Shown: positions 54,256 to 63,863 of the stretch, piece after piece
Layout: the number at the start of each line of letters is the position of its first letter
Numbering within the stretch: the stretch's first letter is position 1
Assembly (NCBI RefSeq): GCF_963677065.1
Contig: NZ_OY781872.1
Coordinates: forward strand, 615,419-679,418
Direction: 5' to 3'
Origin: an uncultured Methanoregula sp.
GTDB lineage: Archaea; Halobacteriota; Methanomicrobia; Methanomicrobiales; Methanospirillaceae
DNA: 64,000 nt
Made by a program: the position numbers and the translations under genes
The notes under the pieces: generated by a model
Told to the model about the DNA's origin: nothing
What the model saw: only the letters and a program-made list of their open reading frames with translations
The model's database searches: none

Positions 54256-55371
54256 ATGCAGAAAAAGATCCTCTTAATCATCTGGATTGTACTGCTTGTG
54301 ATAGCCGTTGGAGTGGCAGCCGGGTATTTCACCGGATTTTTCCAGAAAGACCGGGTGATTGTCCCGCATATTACACCGACAGCCCCCGCAACATCGCCTA
54401 TTGTTTCAACACACAAATTTCCATTTGAACAATCCTTTGTCACGATATCTATACCGGTCAACAGATCGGTCTTTGAAGGGGCGCGGAACGCCGACAAGTC
54501 GGTCACCATTTTCGGGAATGTTTCAGAAAATATATGGATGGCTGACAGTTATCGGGCCATGGCGGGAGATCCCGCCCAAGAAGAGCTCTACCGGACACTT
54601 ATTACAGAATTTCGGAACGTGAAAGCCGAAATGGGATTGAGTGATGATGAATATATCGAACTCCTGGCAACCTACACCCAGTCCATCAGGTACGAAACTG
54701 CTGCGGAAAACCCTGCCAAATTTCCCGTAGAGACTGTGGTAGATGAATCAGGGGACTGCGATGACAAAAGTCTTCTGCTTGCCGGCTTGTTGTCCCATGA
54801 AGGCTACGATGTCGCCCTCTTCTCATTCGGCCCTGAAACTCATATGGCAGTAGGAGTTGGATCGGATCAGTACCTGTATAAAAATACCAATTATACATTC
54901 ATCGAGACGACGAACTTTTCTTTCATTGGGGTGCCCACAGGCACGCTTGATAATGGGGTCATCCTCCAGTCAAACCCTATAGTTATACTAATTGGATCGG
55001 GATCAAATGGTTATCACAGCGGAGGACAGACCCGGTACATCCGCGATACGCTCCTGCTTTCCGAGAGAAATGCAAAGGAACTCGAAATGCAGGTGCTCTC
55101 GATGGATCAGGACCTGAAAGCCCGGTGGGACACCGTTACCCATCTCGAAGAACAGATGATAACCCTGCGATCTTCGGGGAACATCGGGGGGTATAATGCA
55201 CTGGTGTCAGAGCACAACTCCCTTGTTTCGGAATACAATACCCGGCTTAACAATTATCGTCAGCTCCGGGCCCGGTATGAGCGGTATGCAACGGTCTACA
55301 ATTATATCATCGGTCACGAGTATGACCGGAAAGGGGTCTATAAGTATATTAAAACGAATTTACCCACGTAA
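54256..55371 (+). CDS. Membrane-anchored transglutaminase-like protein
   Basis: A 371-residue protein. Residues 1-30 form a membrane anchor (ILLIIWIVLLVIAVGVAAGY). A transglutaminase-like domain at about 125-230 keeps C168 in DESGDCDDKSLLLAGLL, H196 in PETHMAVGV and a possible third residue E217 in TFIETTNFS. The C-terminal 100 residues are a coiled coil (MQVLSMDQDLKARWDTVTHL and onward). It should cleave or crosslink proteins outside the membrane, but activity is unproven. It follows the HAD gene by 26 bases. Confidence 0.8.
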   Translation: MQKKILLIIWIVLLVIAVGVAAGYFTGFFQKDRVIVPHITPTAPATSPIVSTHKFPFEQSFVTISIPVNRSVFEGARNADKSVTIFGNVSENIWMADSYRAMAGDPAQEELYRTLITEFRNVKAEMGLSDDEYIELLATYTQSIRYETAAENPAKFPVETVVDESGDCDDKSLLLAGLLSHEGYDVALFSFGPETHMAVGVGSDQYLYKNTNYTFIETTNFSFIGVPTGTLDNGVILQSNPIVILIGSGSNGYHSGGQTRYIRDTLLLSERNAKELEMQVLSMDQDLKARWDTVTHLEEQMITLRSSGNIGGYNALVSEHNSLVSEYNTRLNNYRQLRARYERYATVYNYIIGHEYDRKGVYKYIKTNLPT

Positions 55372-55395
55372 GACGAGCTAAAATCCAGAATTCCG

Positions 55396-56307
55396 TTATG
55401 TTTTTTTCAGGGAGAGAAATGCCGGGGCCGGATAATCGCTCGTAAATCCGGTTTCGGACGATGCTGATTCGAGACGGTTCATGGCCATATCACAATACTG
55501 GCAGGAGTTGTCAATTCCGATAAAACGTCTGCCGGACTTCCAGGCAACAAGAGAGGTCGTTCCAGCACCGTTGAAGGGATCGAGAATGATGTCCCCTTTG
55601 TACGAGAGTAGTTTCATGAGACGCCGGGGTAGTTCTTCCGGAAACATAGCAGGGTGGCCGTAATCTTTCATCCGGGTCTCAGGAGGAAACGACCATCGTC
55701 CTTTAACCCATTCCTTAAACTCATCGGCAGTGATGTCAATATTCTCGCACTTCCCGGACTTTTTGTGAGTAATTTTGTCAAAAACTTCAATGAATTCCCA
55801 GGTGTATTTTATGTAGGGCATTGATGGAGATTTCCAGCTTCCCCAAGCCGTGAATTTTGCATTGTAATTATTCTTCTCCCAGAGAAATTCAGCTTTCCAT
55901 AGAAGACCCAGACCTGCGAGCTGCCTGGAGATGATATGGTGGGTTGGAATGTAGTCGGAAAAGAGCGGCTGGACATTAACTGCTATCCGCCCGCCGGGTT
56001 TGAGGACTCGGTTGCATTCCTCCCACACTCCCAAGAGTTTCTCAAAATATGTATTCCATTCGTGTGTATCATCATGAAGGTCTCCTGCATATTCATGGCC
56101 AAAATTATACGGAGGGGATGTGATGATAAGATCAATACTTTCGTTCGGAATGGATGAAAGGGCCGTTTGTGCATCCCCGCAGATGATGCGATTGATAAAC
56201 TCGTGCAACCGTTCGGATTCCGGCACAGAATGCTCTTCCTTGGCATCTTTCGAGCCTCCCCGCACACGCGCCTTCCCTGCCTTGTCGGATACTTTATTTG
56301 CCCTCAT
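55396..56307 (-). CDS. Orphan DNA methyltransferase (probable N4-cytosine), second
   Basis: A 303-residue beta-class DNA methyltransferase. Motif IV IITSPPYNFG is at about residue 61 and the SAM motif ILDPFNGAGTTSLVAWKSGR near residue 250. The SPPY form suggests N4-cytosine as the target. The recognition region holds AWGSWKSPSMPYI, matching AWGSWLSASAPYV of the enzyme at 26552, so the two are paralogs. The first 30 residues are a charged extension. No restriction gene adjoins. Confidence 0.85.
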   Translation of the reverse strand: MRANKVSDKAGKARVRGGSKDAKEEHSVPESERLHEFINRIICGDAQTALSSIPNESIDLIITSPPYNFGHEYAGDLHDDTHEWNTYFEKLLGVWEECNRVLKPGGRIAVNVQPLFSDYIPTHHIISRQLAGLGLLWKAEFLWEKNNYNAKFTAWGSWKSPSMPYIKYTWEFIEVFDKITHKKSGKCENIDITADEFKEWVKGRWSFPPETRMKDYGHPAMFPEELPRRLMKLLSYKGDIILDPFNGAGTTSLVAWKSGRRFIGIDNSCQYCDMAMNRLESASSETGFTSDYPAPAFLSLKKT

Positions 56308-56428
56308 AAGAACACTCGATATACAATGCTGTACCCCTCGGCGTTAAAGTCTGTCGAAATAACAGGCAGGGGATGTTCACGTCAAAAGCGTTAATTGGTG
56401 CCTTGGACATAGTGTGTGTGATTGTTCT

Positions 56429-57160
56429 ATGCTGCAGATTAAAAATTTGCATGTGAAGGTCGGCGACAAAGAGGTGTTGCACGATATCAGCCTCCATATC
56501 GGGGAAGGAGAAACCCATGTGCTGCTTGGACCCAACGGATCAGGCAAGACAACGCTCCTCATGACGATCATGGGCTTTTCCAACTACACCATAACCAAAG
56601 GACAGATCCTTTTCCGCGGGGAGGATGTGACGGCTATGCATGCCCATGAGCGGGCACAAAGGGGTATTGGCATGATGTTCCAACGCCCCCCGACCATATC
56701 CGGTCTCAAACTTGGGAAGATGCTCAGGGCTATCTCAAAAACCAAAGAAGAGGATATCCCAGCTCTTGCCACTTCCGTCCATATGGACCGGTTTCTGGAG
56801 AGAGATATAAACAAAGGATTCTCCGGGGGGGAGATCAAGCGCAGCGAAGTACTACAGCTGATGATCCAGAACCCGGACTTCGTCATGCTTGACGAGCCGG
56901 AGAGCGGGGTTGACCTGGAGAACATCTCCCTCATCGGCACAACCATCGGAGCCCTTCTTGAGAAGGACAAGCACCTTGCAAAGAGGAAAAAGAGCGGTCT
57001 TGTCATCACCCACACGGGATATATTCTGGATTATATCGATGCAGACAAAGGCCATGTGATGTGTGACGGGCAGATACGGTGTCACGGGAACCCCCGTGAG
57101 ATCCTGAAAGATATCAAACAGCGCGGTTACAAGGAGTGTCTCGAATGCCGTCACCAGTAA
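56429..57160 (+). CDS. sufC: Fe-S cluster assembly ATPase SufC
   Basis: A 243-residue ABC ATPase that powers SufBC. Walker A LGPNGSGKTTLLMTI, signature FSGGEIKRSEVLQLM and Walker B FVMLDEPESGVDLEN are present. MLQIKNLHVKVGDKEVLHD is the usual start, so ATG 56429 is chosen over an upstream one at 56414. The sufB-type gene overlaps its end by 16 bases. Together they are the minimal SUF machine of methanogens. Confidence 0.95.
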   Translation: MLQIKNLHVKVGDKEVLHDISLHIGEGETHVLLGPNGSGKTTLLMTIMGFSNYTITKGQILFRGEDVTAMHAHERAQRGIGMMFQRPPTISGLKLGKMLRAISKTKEEDIPALATSVHMDRFLERDINKGFSGGEIKRSEVLQLMIQNPDFVMLDEPESGVDLENISLIGTTIGALLEKDKHLAKRKKSGLVITHTGYILDYIDADKGHVMCDGQIRCHGNPREILKDIKQRGYKECLECRHQ

Positions 57161-58260
57161 AAATGCCTGAACTCTCGAATGTCGACAAGACACGACTCGC
57201 CCAGGTAGGAATCGATCTCGAGAATAAAAACCGGTGCGGGACCTATGTCCAGATGGACCAGGATGTAGTCCAGGAAGATTGCGGGGACTCTGGTATCGAA
57301 GTCCTCTCTTACAAGCGGGCAATGGAGAAGTATGACTGGCTCAAAGAATATGTTTGGAACGTTGTCTCGGCCGAGAAAGATGACATAACAAAATACGTTG
57401 CAGCACAGAAAGACCCAAAAGGGTATGTCATCATAGCCCACAAGGGCTCAAAGAACATCATGCCCGTCCAGGCATGTCTCTACTTGGGAAAAGACCAGAT
57501 CCAGCACGTCCACAATATCGTTATCGCTGAAGAGGGGGCGGAACTCCATATGATCTCAGGGTGTGCAAGCGGAGCTCACGTGGGAAAAGGCGGGGCACAT
57601 TACGGCGTCTCTGAATTCTACATCAAGAAGAATGCCAAGATCAGCTTCACGATGATCCACAACTGGAGCGAAGATATCGAAGTCTACCCACGAAGCGCAT
57701 CCGTTGTGGAGGAGGGGGGCGTCTTCCTCTCCAACTATGTCTGCATGCAGCCGGTCAAGAAAGTCCAGATGTATCCTACAGCCACCCTCAAAGGAGCGAA
57801 TTCAGTTGCCCGATTCAGTAGCATCGTGGTCTCAACACCGGGTTCGCATATGGACCTCGGTTCCCGCGCCATCCTCGAAGCACCGGGGGCAAGTGCAGAA
57901 CTGATTACCCGAGCCATCACCAAAGGCGGGACAATCATATCCCGTGGCCATATCAATGGAAAAGTAGCCGGTACACGCGGCCACCTTGAATGTAAAGGCC
58001 TGATCCTCAAAGACGGGGTGATCTATGCCATTCCGGAGATCGAAGGATCGGTTGTCGGGACTGAACTCTCCCATGAAGCAGCAGTTGGGAAACTTGCAAA
58101 GGATGAGATCGAGTATCTGATGGCCCGCGGACTCGACGAAGATGAAGCTACCGCTACGATCATCAGGGGGTTCCTTGACGTAAAGATCAGCGGTCTTCCA
58201 GAAGCACTCCAGAACCAGATCGATGCATCAATCGATGTGGCAGAGAAGTCGGGATTCTGA
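57145..58260 (+). CDS. sufB: Fe-S cluster assembly scaffold SufB/SufD
   Basis: A 371-residue SufBD-family scaffold on which Fe-S clusters form with SufC. The beta-helix core shows SGCASGAHVGKGGAHYGVSE, VSTPGSHMDLGSRAILEA and the C-terminal LSHEAAVGKLAKDEIEYLMA. SD AAGGAGTG is within the sufC end, seven bases before ATG 57145. In archaea a single SufBD protein replaces bacterial SufB and SufD. Confidence 0.94.
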   Translation: MPSPVKMPELSNVDKTRLAQVGIDLENKNRCGTYVQMDQDVVQEDCGDSGIEVLSYKRAMEKYDWLKEYVWNVVSAEKDDITKYVAAQKDPKGYVIIAHKGSKNIMPVQACLYLGKDQIQHVHNIVIAEEGAELHMISGCASGAHVGKGGAHYGVSEFYIKKNAKISFTMIHNWSEDIEVYPRSASVVEEGGVFLSNYVCMQPVKKVQMYPTATLKGANSVARFSSIVVSTPGSHMDLGSRAILEAPGASAELITRAITKGGTIISRGHINGKVAGTRGHLECKGLILKDGVIYAIPEIEGSVVGTELSHEAAVGKLAKDEIEYLMARGLDEDEATATIIRGFLDVKISGLPEALQNQIDASIDVAEKSGF

Positions 58261-58271
58261 AGCGGATTTGT

Positions 58272-58928
58272 ATGCAAAAGTATCCCCGGGAGGAAGAGCG
58301 CACTGCGATGGTCGAGACCCAGATTGTTACAAGGGGCATTAAAAATCCCCATATTCTCACCATCATGCGGGAGATTCCCCGCCACCTATTTGTTCCGCCA
58401 CCCTATGACCGAGACGCTTACAGAGACTCTCCACTCCCGATAGGAAACGGGCAGACCATCTCCCAACCATATATTGTTGCGCTGATGACAGAACTTCTGA
58501 ACCCAGGGCCGGATGATCGTATTCTTGAAATCGGAGCTGGCAGCGGATACCAGGCCGCGATCCTTGGCAAGCTGGTAAAAAGCGTGACAACCATCGAGAG
58601 GATACCTGTTGTAGCAGATCTCGCCCGATCACACCTTGTATCACTGGGAATCACCAATGTGAAACTGGTGGTCGGCGATGGAACACTAGGGTATAGCCCC
58701 AGTGCACCGTACAGCGGTATTCTCGTAACAGCAGCTGCCCCGCAGATCCCAAAAGCCCTCATCGATCAGCTTGCCAATGGTGGGAGGCTTGTTACTCCGG
58801 TTGGAAGCCGCGATACCCAGGAACTCGTACGGATCTGCCGGAAAGGCTCCCATACCATTGAATCTCATCATGGGGGTGTCCGTTTTGTCCCTCTGATCGG
58901 AAAACACGGATGGGAGGACGAAAATTGA
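58272..58928 (+). CDS. pcm: Protein-L-isoaspartate O-methyltransferase
   Basis: A 218-residue protein-repair enzyme methylating damaged aspartyl residues. IGNGQTISQPYIVALMTELL, LEIGAGSGYQAAILGKLV (SAM motif I) and ILVTAAAPQIPKALIDQL are diagnostic. Its final codons overlap the TTG start of the cyclase gene. It lies 11 bases after sufB, so the suf and repair genes are probably one transcript. Confidence 0.96.
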   Translation: MQKYPREEERTAMVETQIVTRGIKNPHILTIMREIPRHLFVPPPYDRDAYRDSPLPIGNGQTISQPYIVALMTELLNPGPDDRILEIGAGSGYQAAILGKLVKSVTTIERIPVVADLARSHLVSLGITNVKLVVGDGTLGYSPSAPYSGILVTAAAPQIPKALIDQLANGGRLVTPVGSRDTQELVRICRKGSHTIESHHGGVRFVPLIGKHGWEDEN

Positions 58929-59539
58929 AAATTTACGATATTACACGCCCACTCACCAGTGCCTCTGTCGTCTACCCTGGCGATATGCCCCCCAACTTCG
59001 AACAGGAAGACCGGGGGCTGTACCTGATAACCGACATACACATGAACAGCCATACCGGGACGCATATTGATGCCCCCGTTCATTATCTGAAGACCGGGTA
59101 TACCATCGACAGGGTGTCATTTTCTTCCCTGATCGGCAAGTGCAGGGTTCTCGATGTAACCAGTGAAGGGAGCATAATAACAGAGGCTGACCTCAGGGGA
59201 CGAATTGATGGAACAGAACGACTCCTCCTCAGGACTTCTTTTTCTGCATCCACCGAGTTTCGGGAGGATTACCCGGCTCTGAGCCTTGATGCCGCCCGGT
59301 ACCTGACCAATGCCGGAGTACACTGCGTAGGTATCGATTCATTCTCGATAGAGTCATTCATCTGCGATGGGTCAGTTCATCGTGAGCTGGCCAGCCATCA
59401 GTGTCTTGTCATCGAACTTCTCGACCTTTCTGGAGTGCCGGAAGGGGATTACCACATGATTGCACTACCCCTTCGTCTCGCCGGCCTCGATGGCTCTCCG
59501 GCCCGGGTCATTCTTATAGAAACAGAGGGGGACTCCTGA
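58925..59539 (+). CDS. Cyclase-family metal hydrolase (kynurenine formamidase-like)
   Basis: A 204-residue member of the metal-dependent cyclase family. The signature HMNSHTGTHIDAPVHYLK holds the HxGTHxDxPxH metal site. It probably hydrolyses an amide or ester, and the substrate is unknown. Translation starts at TTG 58925 with SD GGGAGGACG, overlapping the pcm stop by four bases. The next gene overlaps by one base. Confidence 0.85.
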   Translation: MKIYDITRPLTSASVVYPGDMPPNFEQEDRGLYLITDIHMNSHTGTHIDAPVHYLKTGYTIDRVSFSSLIGKCRVLDVTSEGSIITEADLRGRIDGTERLLLRTSFSASTEFREDYPALSLDAARYLTNAGVHCVGIDSFSIESFICDGSVHRELASHQCLVIELLDLSGVPEGDYHMIALPLRLAGLDGSPARVILIETEGDS

Positions 59540-60147
59540 TGGATCTTGTAATAGAGTCTGTGAAAAAACTTGAGCAGCTGATGGAACACAGCGGGTGCGA
59601 AAACGGGGATGTGGTCCTCCAGGTAAATCCTGATGTCACCAACTGCCAGTTCGAGAAAGGGGCGTGCATGACGGCTGCGTTCGGAGGGAGGAGTGCAGAT
59701 TTTACTACCTTTGATCCCATCCGGGCCCGAACAAAAATATCATTCATGTTCGGAGCCCCGCTTGATACTCCCCCGACAAGGGGCGCTGCTTGTGCAATCG
59801 TGAACGTTGCTGCCGGGTTCTTCTGCCTGTCCAGGATACTTCATGCCTGCCTGCCATCCTCTCACGAAACCTGCAGTATGAAGTTACAGGAAGAGCTAGT
59901 CGGAAAAAAGATCTGGTGCGTGGGGGACATCTCGGGATTTGATACGAAACTCCGGTATACATTTGCGGATTCCCCATCCAATGCTGATATCTTCCTCATT
60001 GGTGCTGAGGGTATAATTGTTGCAGGGACTGGGGATCTTATCGAGATCTGGCGCGGAACAAAAAGAATCATCTGTATCGGACCATCCACAGCAGGCACAG
60101 CCCGTCTTCACAATCTCGAACTATGGTGCCCCTGCGGTAAAAACTGA
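59539..60147 (+). CDS. DUF364-like protein (possible metal-chelating)
   Basis: A 202-residue soluble protein that starts at the base ending the cyclase stop. The C-terminal half, ADIFLIGAEGIIVAGTGDLI and ICIGPSTAGTARLHNLELWC, resembles the heavy-metal chelation domain of DUF364 proteins. Four or more cysteines are spread through the chain (SGCENG, TNCQFEKGACMTA, ELWCPCGKN). I am not sure of the family. It ends the suf-pcm-cyclase run. Confidence 0.6.
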   Translation: MDLVIESVKKLEQLMEHSGCENGDVVLQVNPDVTNCQFEKGACMTAAFGGRSADFTTFDPIRARTKISFMFGAPLDTPPTRGAACAIVNVAAGFFCLSRILHACLPSSHETCSMKLQEELVGKKIWCVGDISGFDTKLRYTFADSPSNADIFLIGAEGIIVAGTGDLIEIWRGTKRIICIGPSTAGTARLHNLELWCPCGKN

Positions 60148-60191
60148 TCCAAAAATTCCTACTTCCCTGATAGGAAAGAAGAACCAAGCGA

Positions 60192-60225
60192 TAAAATCTA
60201 TTAAAAGAGCCTCCAATAGTTCTCC
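60192..60225 (+). promoter_or_regulatory. TATA box of glmM operon
   Basis: CTATTAAAAGAG at 60198-60209 lies about 22 bases before the ATG at 60226. Transcription would therefore begin at or next to the start codon, giving a leaderless mRNA. Confidence 0.5.
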
Positions 60226-61476
60226 ATGCTTTTCGGGTCGTCGGGAATCCGGAGGAAGTACGATCAGATCCTGATCGATACCGCTCTGAAAGTGGGCTCT
60301 GCACTGGCGTACAGGTCGTCGGATATTGTTGTAGGAACGGATACCCGGACCACTAGTCCGCTGCTTGCCCATCTTGTAATATCCGGGATTCTGGGGAGTG
60401 GAGGCATTGCGCGTATTGCGGGAGTTGTCCCGACACCGACTGTTGCGTATGCCACCCGCACAGCGAAGGCCGGCTGTATGATCACCGCTTCCCACAACCC
60501 GGAAGAATATAACGGTCTCAAACTTTTCAATCCTGATGGCTCTTCGTTCACGCAGTCCCAACAGGCAGATATGGAAAAACTCCTCACCAGCCGGCATTGG
60601 ACGGACTGGCAGCACCAAGGAACCGAACGTACCATAGATGCCATAACCCCTCACAAAGAGGCAATTCTGAACTCGGTACATATCGGTTCTGATCTTCCTG
60701 TTGTCCTTGACTGTGGCAATGGCGCCGGATGTACGCTCAGCCCCACCTTGCTGACGGAAGCAGGGGCCAAACCCACGTGTATCAACTGCAACACATCCGG
60801 CCATTTTGCCCGGCCTTCCGAGCCGCTTGAAGAAAACCTTCATCATGTAGGAGAGATGGTGCGAAAAACCAATGCCCGTTGCGGGGTTGTGCATGACGGT
60901 GATGCCGACAGGATGATGGCATTCGACAACAAGGGGAGATATATCGGAGGTGACCACCTCCTTATACTTTTTGCACGGTACCTGGATGCAAAACGGGTGG
61001 TGACAACGAGCGATGCCTCTATGATCATCGATGATTTAGCTGAGGTCCGAAGAACTCCCGTTGGAGATACCTATGTGTCTGAGGAACTGCTCAGGTGGGG
61101 TGATTTTGGGGGAGAGCCTTCAGGAGCCTGGATCTTCCCGAAAGTCTCATATTGTCCTGATGGGCCTCATGCCGCCGCGCTCTTCTGCGAGATCGCATCT
61201 CAATGGGATATAGCAGCAGAGATCGACGCAATGCCGTTATACCCGATCATCAGGGAATCCCTGGCAAGTCCTGCTGCAAGGGAGACGGTAAAAGCTCTTG
61301 GTGCTTCAAGTCCCACTGACGGAATCCGTATTGCAGAAGAGGGGGGCTGGTGCCTGATACGGGCAAGCGGAACGGAACCAAAAATACGGATTACTGCTGA
61401 GGGGAAGACGCTTTCAAAAGCAAAAGAGATGCTCGCAAAGGGTAAAGAACGTATCCGGCAGGGGAAAACTGCTTAA
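60226..61476 (+). CDS. glmM: Phosphoglucosamine mutase / phosphomannomutase
   Basis: A 416-residue phosphohexomutase. The catalytic phosphoserine is in ITASHNPEEYNGLK, the metal loop is GDADRMMAFDN and the sugar-binding loop GGEPSGAWIFP. The C-terminal phosphate site SGTEPKIRITAE is intact. With two GlmU-like genes and glmS downstream it should act as phosphoglucosamine mutase, turning glucosamine-6-phosphate into glucosamine-1-phosphate. The choice of sugar is inferred from the cluster. Confidence 0.88.
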   Translation: MLFGSSGIRRKYDQILIDTALKVGSALAYRSSDIVVGTDTRTTSPLLAHLVISGILGSGGIARIAGVVPTPTVAYATRTAKAGCMITASHNPEEYNGLKLFNPDGSSFTQSQQADMEKLLTSRHWTDWQHQGTERTIDAITPHKEAILNSVHIGSDLPVVLDCGNGAGCTLSPTLLTEAGAKPTCINCNTSGHFARPSEPLEENLHHVGEMVRKTNARCGVVHDGDADRMMAFDNKGRYIGGDHLLILFARYLDAKRVVTTSDASMIIDDLAEVRRTPVGDTYVSEELLRWGDFGGEPSGAWIFPKVSYCPDGPHAAALFCEIASQWDIAAEIDAMPLYPIIRESLASPAARETVKALGASSPTDGIRIAEEGGWCLIRASGTEPKIRITAEGKTLSKAKEMLAKGKERIRQGKTA

Positions 61477-61499
61477 ACATTGTAGGAACAGCTGTACGT

Positions 61500-62699
61500 A
61501 TGGAATGTGTCGTTCTCGCCGCAGGGGAGGGAAAACGCATGCGTCCCCTGACGGCGAAGCGCCCGAAGGTTATGCTTCCCCTGGCAAACCGCCCAATGAT
61601 GGAACATCTAGTTCTTGCAGCTCGCGATGCAGGAATTTCCCGGTTTGTTTTTGTTGTCGGATATGGAGAGCGGGAGATCCGGAAGTACTTTTCTGATGGA
61701 TCACAGTGGGGGATCCAGATCGAGTATGCCTCCCAGAGACACCAGCATGGGACTGCCGACGCTGTAAAGGCAGCAGAAGATCTCGTAAACGGACCGTTTC
61801 TAGTAATGAACGGTGATATGGTACTCAGGCAGGCAGACATTGCCGAATTGTGCCGGAAAAGGGCTCCCTGCATGAGCACCAGTACAACCGATCACCCGGG
61901 AGATTTCGGGGTTGTTATGGTAGAGGGGGGGAAAGTGACTTCACTCGAAGAGAAATCACCCCAACCCAGATCCAACCTCATCAACGCCGGTGCTTATTTT
62001 TTCACTCCCGAAATCTTCGAATATATTAATAAAGTCCAACCTTCTCCACGGGGTGAACTCGAGCTGACAGATGCTCTCTCGGTTCTTATTGGAGAGAAGA
62101 GACTGCAGGCACATGCTCTCTCGTACTGGATGGATGTCGGGTATCCCTGGGATATGCTGGATGCCAATGCTACTCTCATGGAAACGCTATCTAGTGATAA
62201 CAAAGGGACAATAGAAGACGGTGTTTCTCTCAACGGTGCAGTAAAGATCGGCGAAGGAAGCGTCATAAAAACGGGAACCTATATCGAAGGACCCTGTATC
62301 ATTGGAGAAAACTGCCGGATCGGTCCCCATGCATATATCAGGGGTGCAACCAGTATCGGGAATAACTGCCACATCGGCCACTGTTCCGAGATCAAGAACA
62401 CCATTGTCATGAGTGAGACGAAGATCCCCCATTTTAATTATATCGGAGATTCTATAATAGGAACGGGATGCAATTTCGGTGCGGGTACCAAAATTGCCAA
62501 CCTGAGGCACGATCATGCCTCGGTCAAAATATGTGGCAAAGATACCCGGAGGAAAAAATTCGGTGCAGTTATCGGGGATAACGTCCAGTTTGGGATCAAC
62601 TGCTCCATAAATGTCGGTACGATGATAGGGAGCAACGCTCTGTTCGCGCCCGGATCCTATATCGAAGGATGCATAGGGGAGAAAGGTATTATCAGGTAG
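61500..62699 (+). CDS. glmU: Bifunctional sugar-1-phosphate nucleotidylyltransferase/acetyltransferase, copy 1
   Basis: A 399-residue enzyme. The N-terminal nucleotidyltransferase has the [20 protein letters not shown] loop and VMNGDMVLRQ site. From about residue 245 a left-handed beta-helix of hexapeptide repeats begins (EGPCIIGENCRIGPHAYIRG). It is an archaeal GlmU-like enzyme that makes UDP-GlcNAc by acetylating glucosamine-1-phosphate and adding UMP. It shares 30 % or more with the next gene by eye. Confidence 0.88.
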   Translation: MECVVLAAGEGKRMRPLTAKRPKVMLPLANRPMMEHLVLAARDAGISRFVFVVGYGEREIRKYFSDGSQWGIQIEYASQRHQHGTADAVKAAEDLVNGPFLVMNGDMVLRQADIAELCRKRAPCMSTSTTDHPGDFGVVMVEGGKVTSLEEKSPQPRSNLINAGAYFFTPEIFEYINKVQPSPRGELELTDALSVLIGEKRLQAHALSYWMDVGYPWDMLDANATLMETLSSDNKGTIEDGVSLNGAVKIGEGSVIKTGTYIEGPCIIGENCRIGPHAYIRGATSIGNNCHIGHCSEIKNTIVMSETKIPHFNYIGDSIIGTGCNFGAGTKIANLRHDHASVKICGKDTRRKKFGAVIGDNVQFGINCSINVGTMIGSNALFAPGSYIEGCIGEKGIIR

Positions 62700-62707
62700 G
62701 TTCAACA

Positions 62708-63862
62708 ATGCAGGCAGTTATTCTGGCAGCAGGAGAGGGAAAGCGGGTCAGGCCACTGACAAGGAGCAGGCCCAAGGCAATGATACCGGTTGCGAACCAC
62801 CCCATCATAGAATATGTCATTGATGCCCTGGTAAAGAATGGTATCCGGGATATCATCGTTGTCGTAGGATACCGGAAAGAGCAGGTGACCCGGTTCTTAA
62901 ACCAGCTTGAGCTCCCCATTGAAGTTGTTGTCCAGAACAAGCAACTGGGAACTGCACATGCCCTTCAGTCTGCAGAATCAAAAATTCGCGGTGATTTCCT
63001 GCTCCTCCCGGGAGATAACTACATTGATCCACATTCCATTGCACGGATTAAAGATATTCACAATGCCATGCTGGTCAAAGAACACCCAAGTCCCTCCAAT
63101 TTCGGGGTGGTCCTGCTAAAAGAAGGTGTTGTATCCCACATCATGGAAAAACCCGAGCATGCTCCCAGTTTCATGGTCAGCACGGGAATTTATTCCCTGA
63201 ACCGAGATATTTTCCCGTATCTAACAGGAAATGATCTTACTGATGCGATATCTGCCATGATAGAAGACGGACACCAGGTACGGGGAATACCCGCCGATGA
63301 CTGGCAGGATGCAATCTTTGCCTGGGATCTTCTCAAAATGAACAGGCGGCTTTTAGGCACACTCTCCCCTGCGCGTGAAGGCATGGCGAGCCGGCAGACC
63401 GTAATACAAGGAGCGGTCAGAATTGGAAAAGGTACGACAATCGGGCCGGGCACGGTGATTACCGGCCCTGTTGTCATCGGAAACGACTGCACGATCGGGC
63501 CGAACTGTTGTATCCTGCCCAATACGAGCATCGGTTCAAGGGTTGCGCTGGAGCCGTTTTCACTCATCGGGGACAGCCTGATCATGGACGATTCTTCAAT
63601 CGGGTCGCATTCACGGATAACTGATACCGTAGTCGGTGAGCGCTGCATACTGTCAGATCATACCTCAATAACGACAGGGACCGGCCTGATGGAGATCGAA
63701 GACACTGCAATACGATCGGAATTTGGAGCTATTTTCGGAGACGGTGTGCGGAGCGGTTCCTTTGCCCGTTACAAGAATTCCCTTGTTGGAAATAATACAA
63801 CCATCGAGGGAAGCACTTCCCTGACTACCCGCTGCATCCCCGACGAAAGTCTGGTGATATGA
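62708..63862 (+). CDS. Bifunctional sugar-1-phosphate nucleotidylyltransferase/acetyltransferase, copy 2
   Basis: A 384-residue paralog of the preceding enzyme from ATG 62708. The nucleotidyl motif [32 protein letters not shown] in the active site and hexapeptide repeats such as [20 protein letters not shown] are present. It may differ in sugar, for example glucose- or galactosamine-1-phosphate, or in which half works. It abuts glmS with one base between. Confidence 0.88.
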   Translation: MQAVILAAGEGKRVRPLTRSRPKAMIPVANHPIIEYVIDALVKNGIRDIIVVVGYRKEQVTRFLNQLELPIEVVVQNKQLGTAHALQSAESKIRGDFLLLPGDNYIDPHSIARIKDIHNAMLVKEHPSPSNFGVVLLKEGVVSHIMEKPEHAPSFMVSTGIYSLNRDIFPYLTGNDLTDAISAMIEDGHQVRGIPADDWQDAIFAWDLLKMNRRLLGTLSPAREGMASRQTVIQGAVRIGKGTTIGPGTVITGPVVIGNDCTIGPNCCILPNTSIGSRVALEPFSLIGDSLIMDDSSIGSHSRITDTVVGERCILSDHTSITTGTGLMEIEDTAIRSEFGAIFGDGVRSGSFARYKNSLVGNNTTIEGSTSLTTRCIPDESLVI

Positions 63863-63863
63863 C

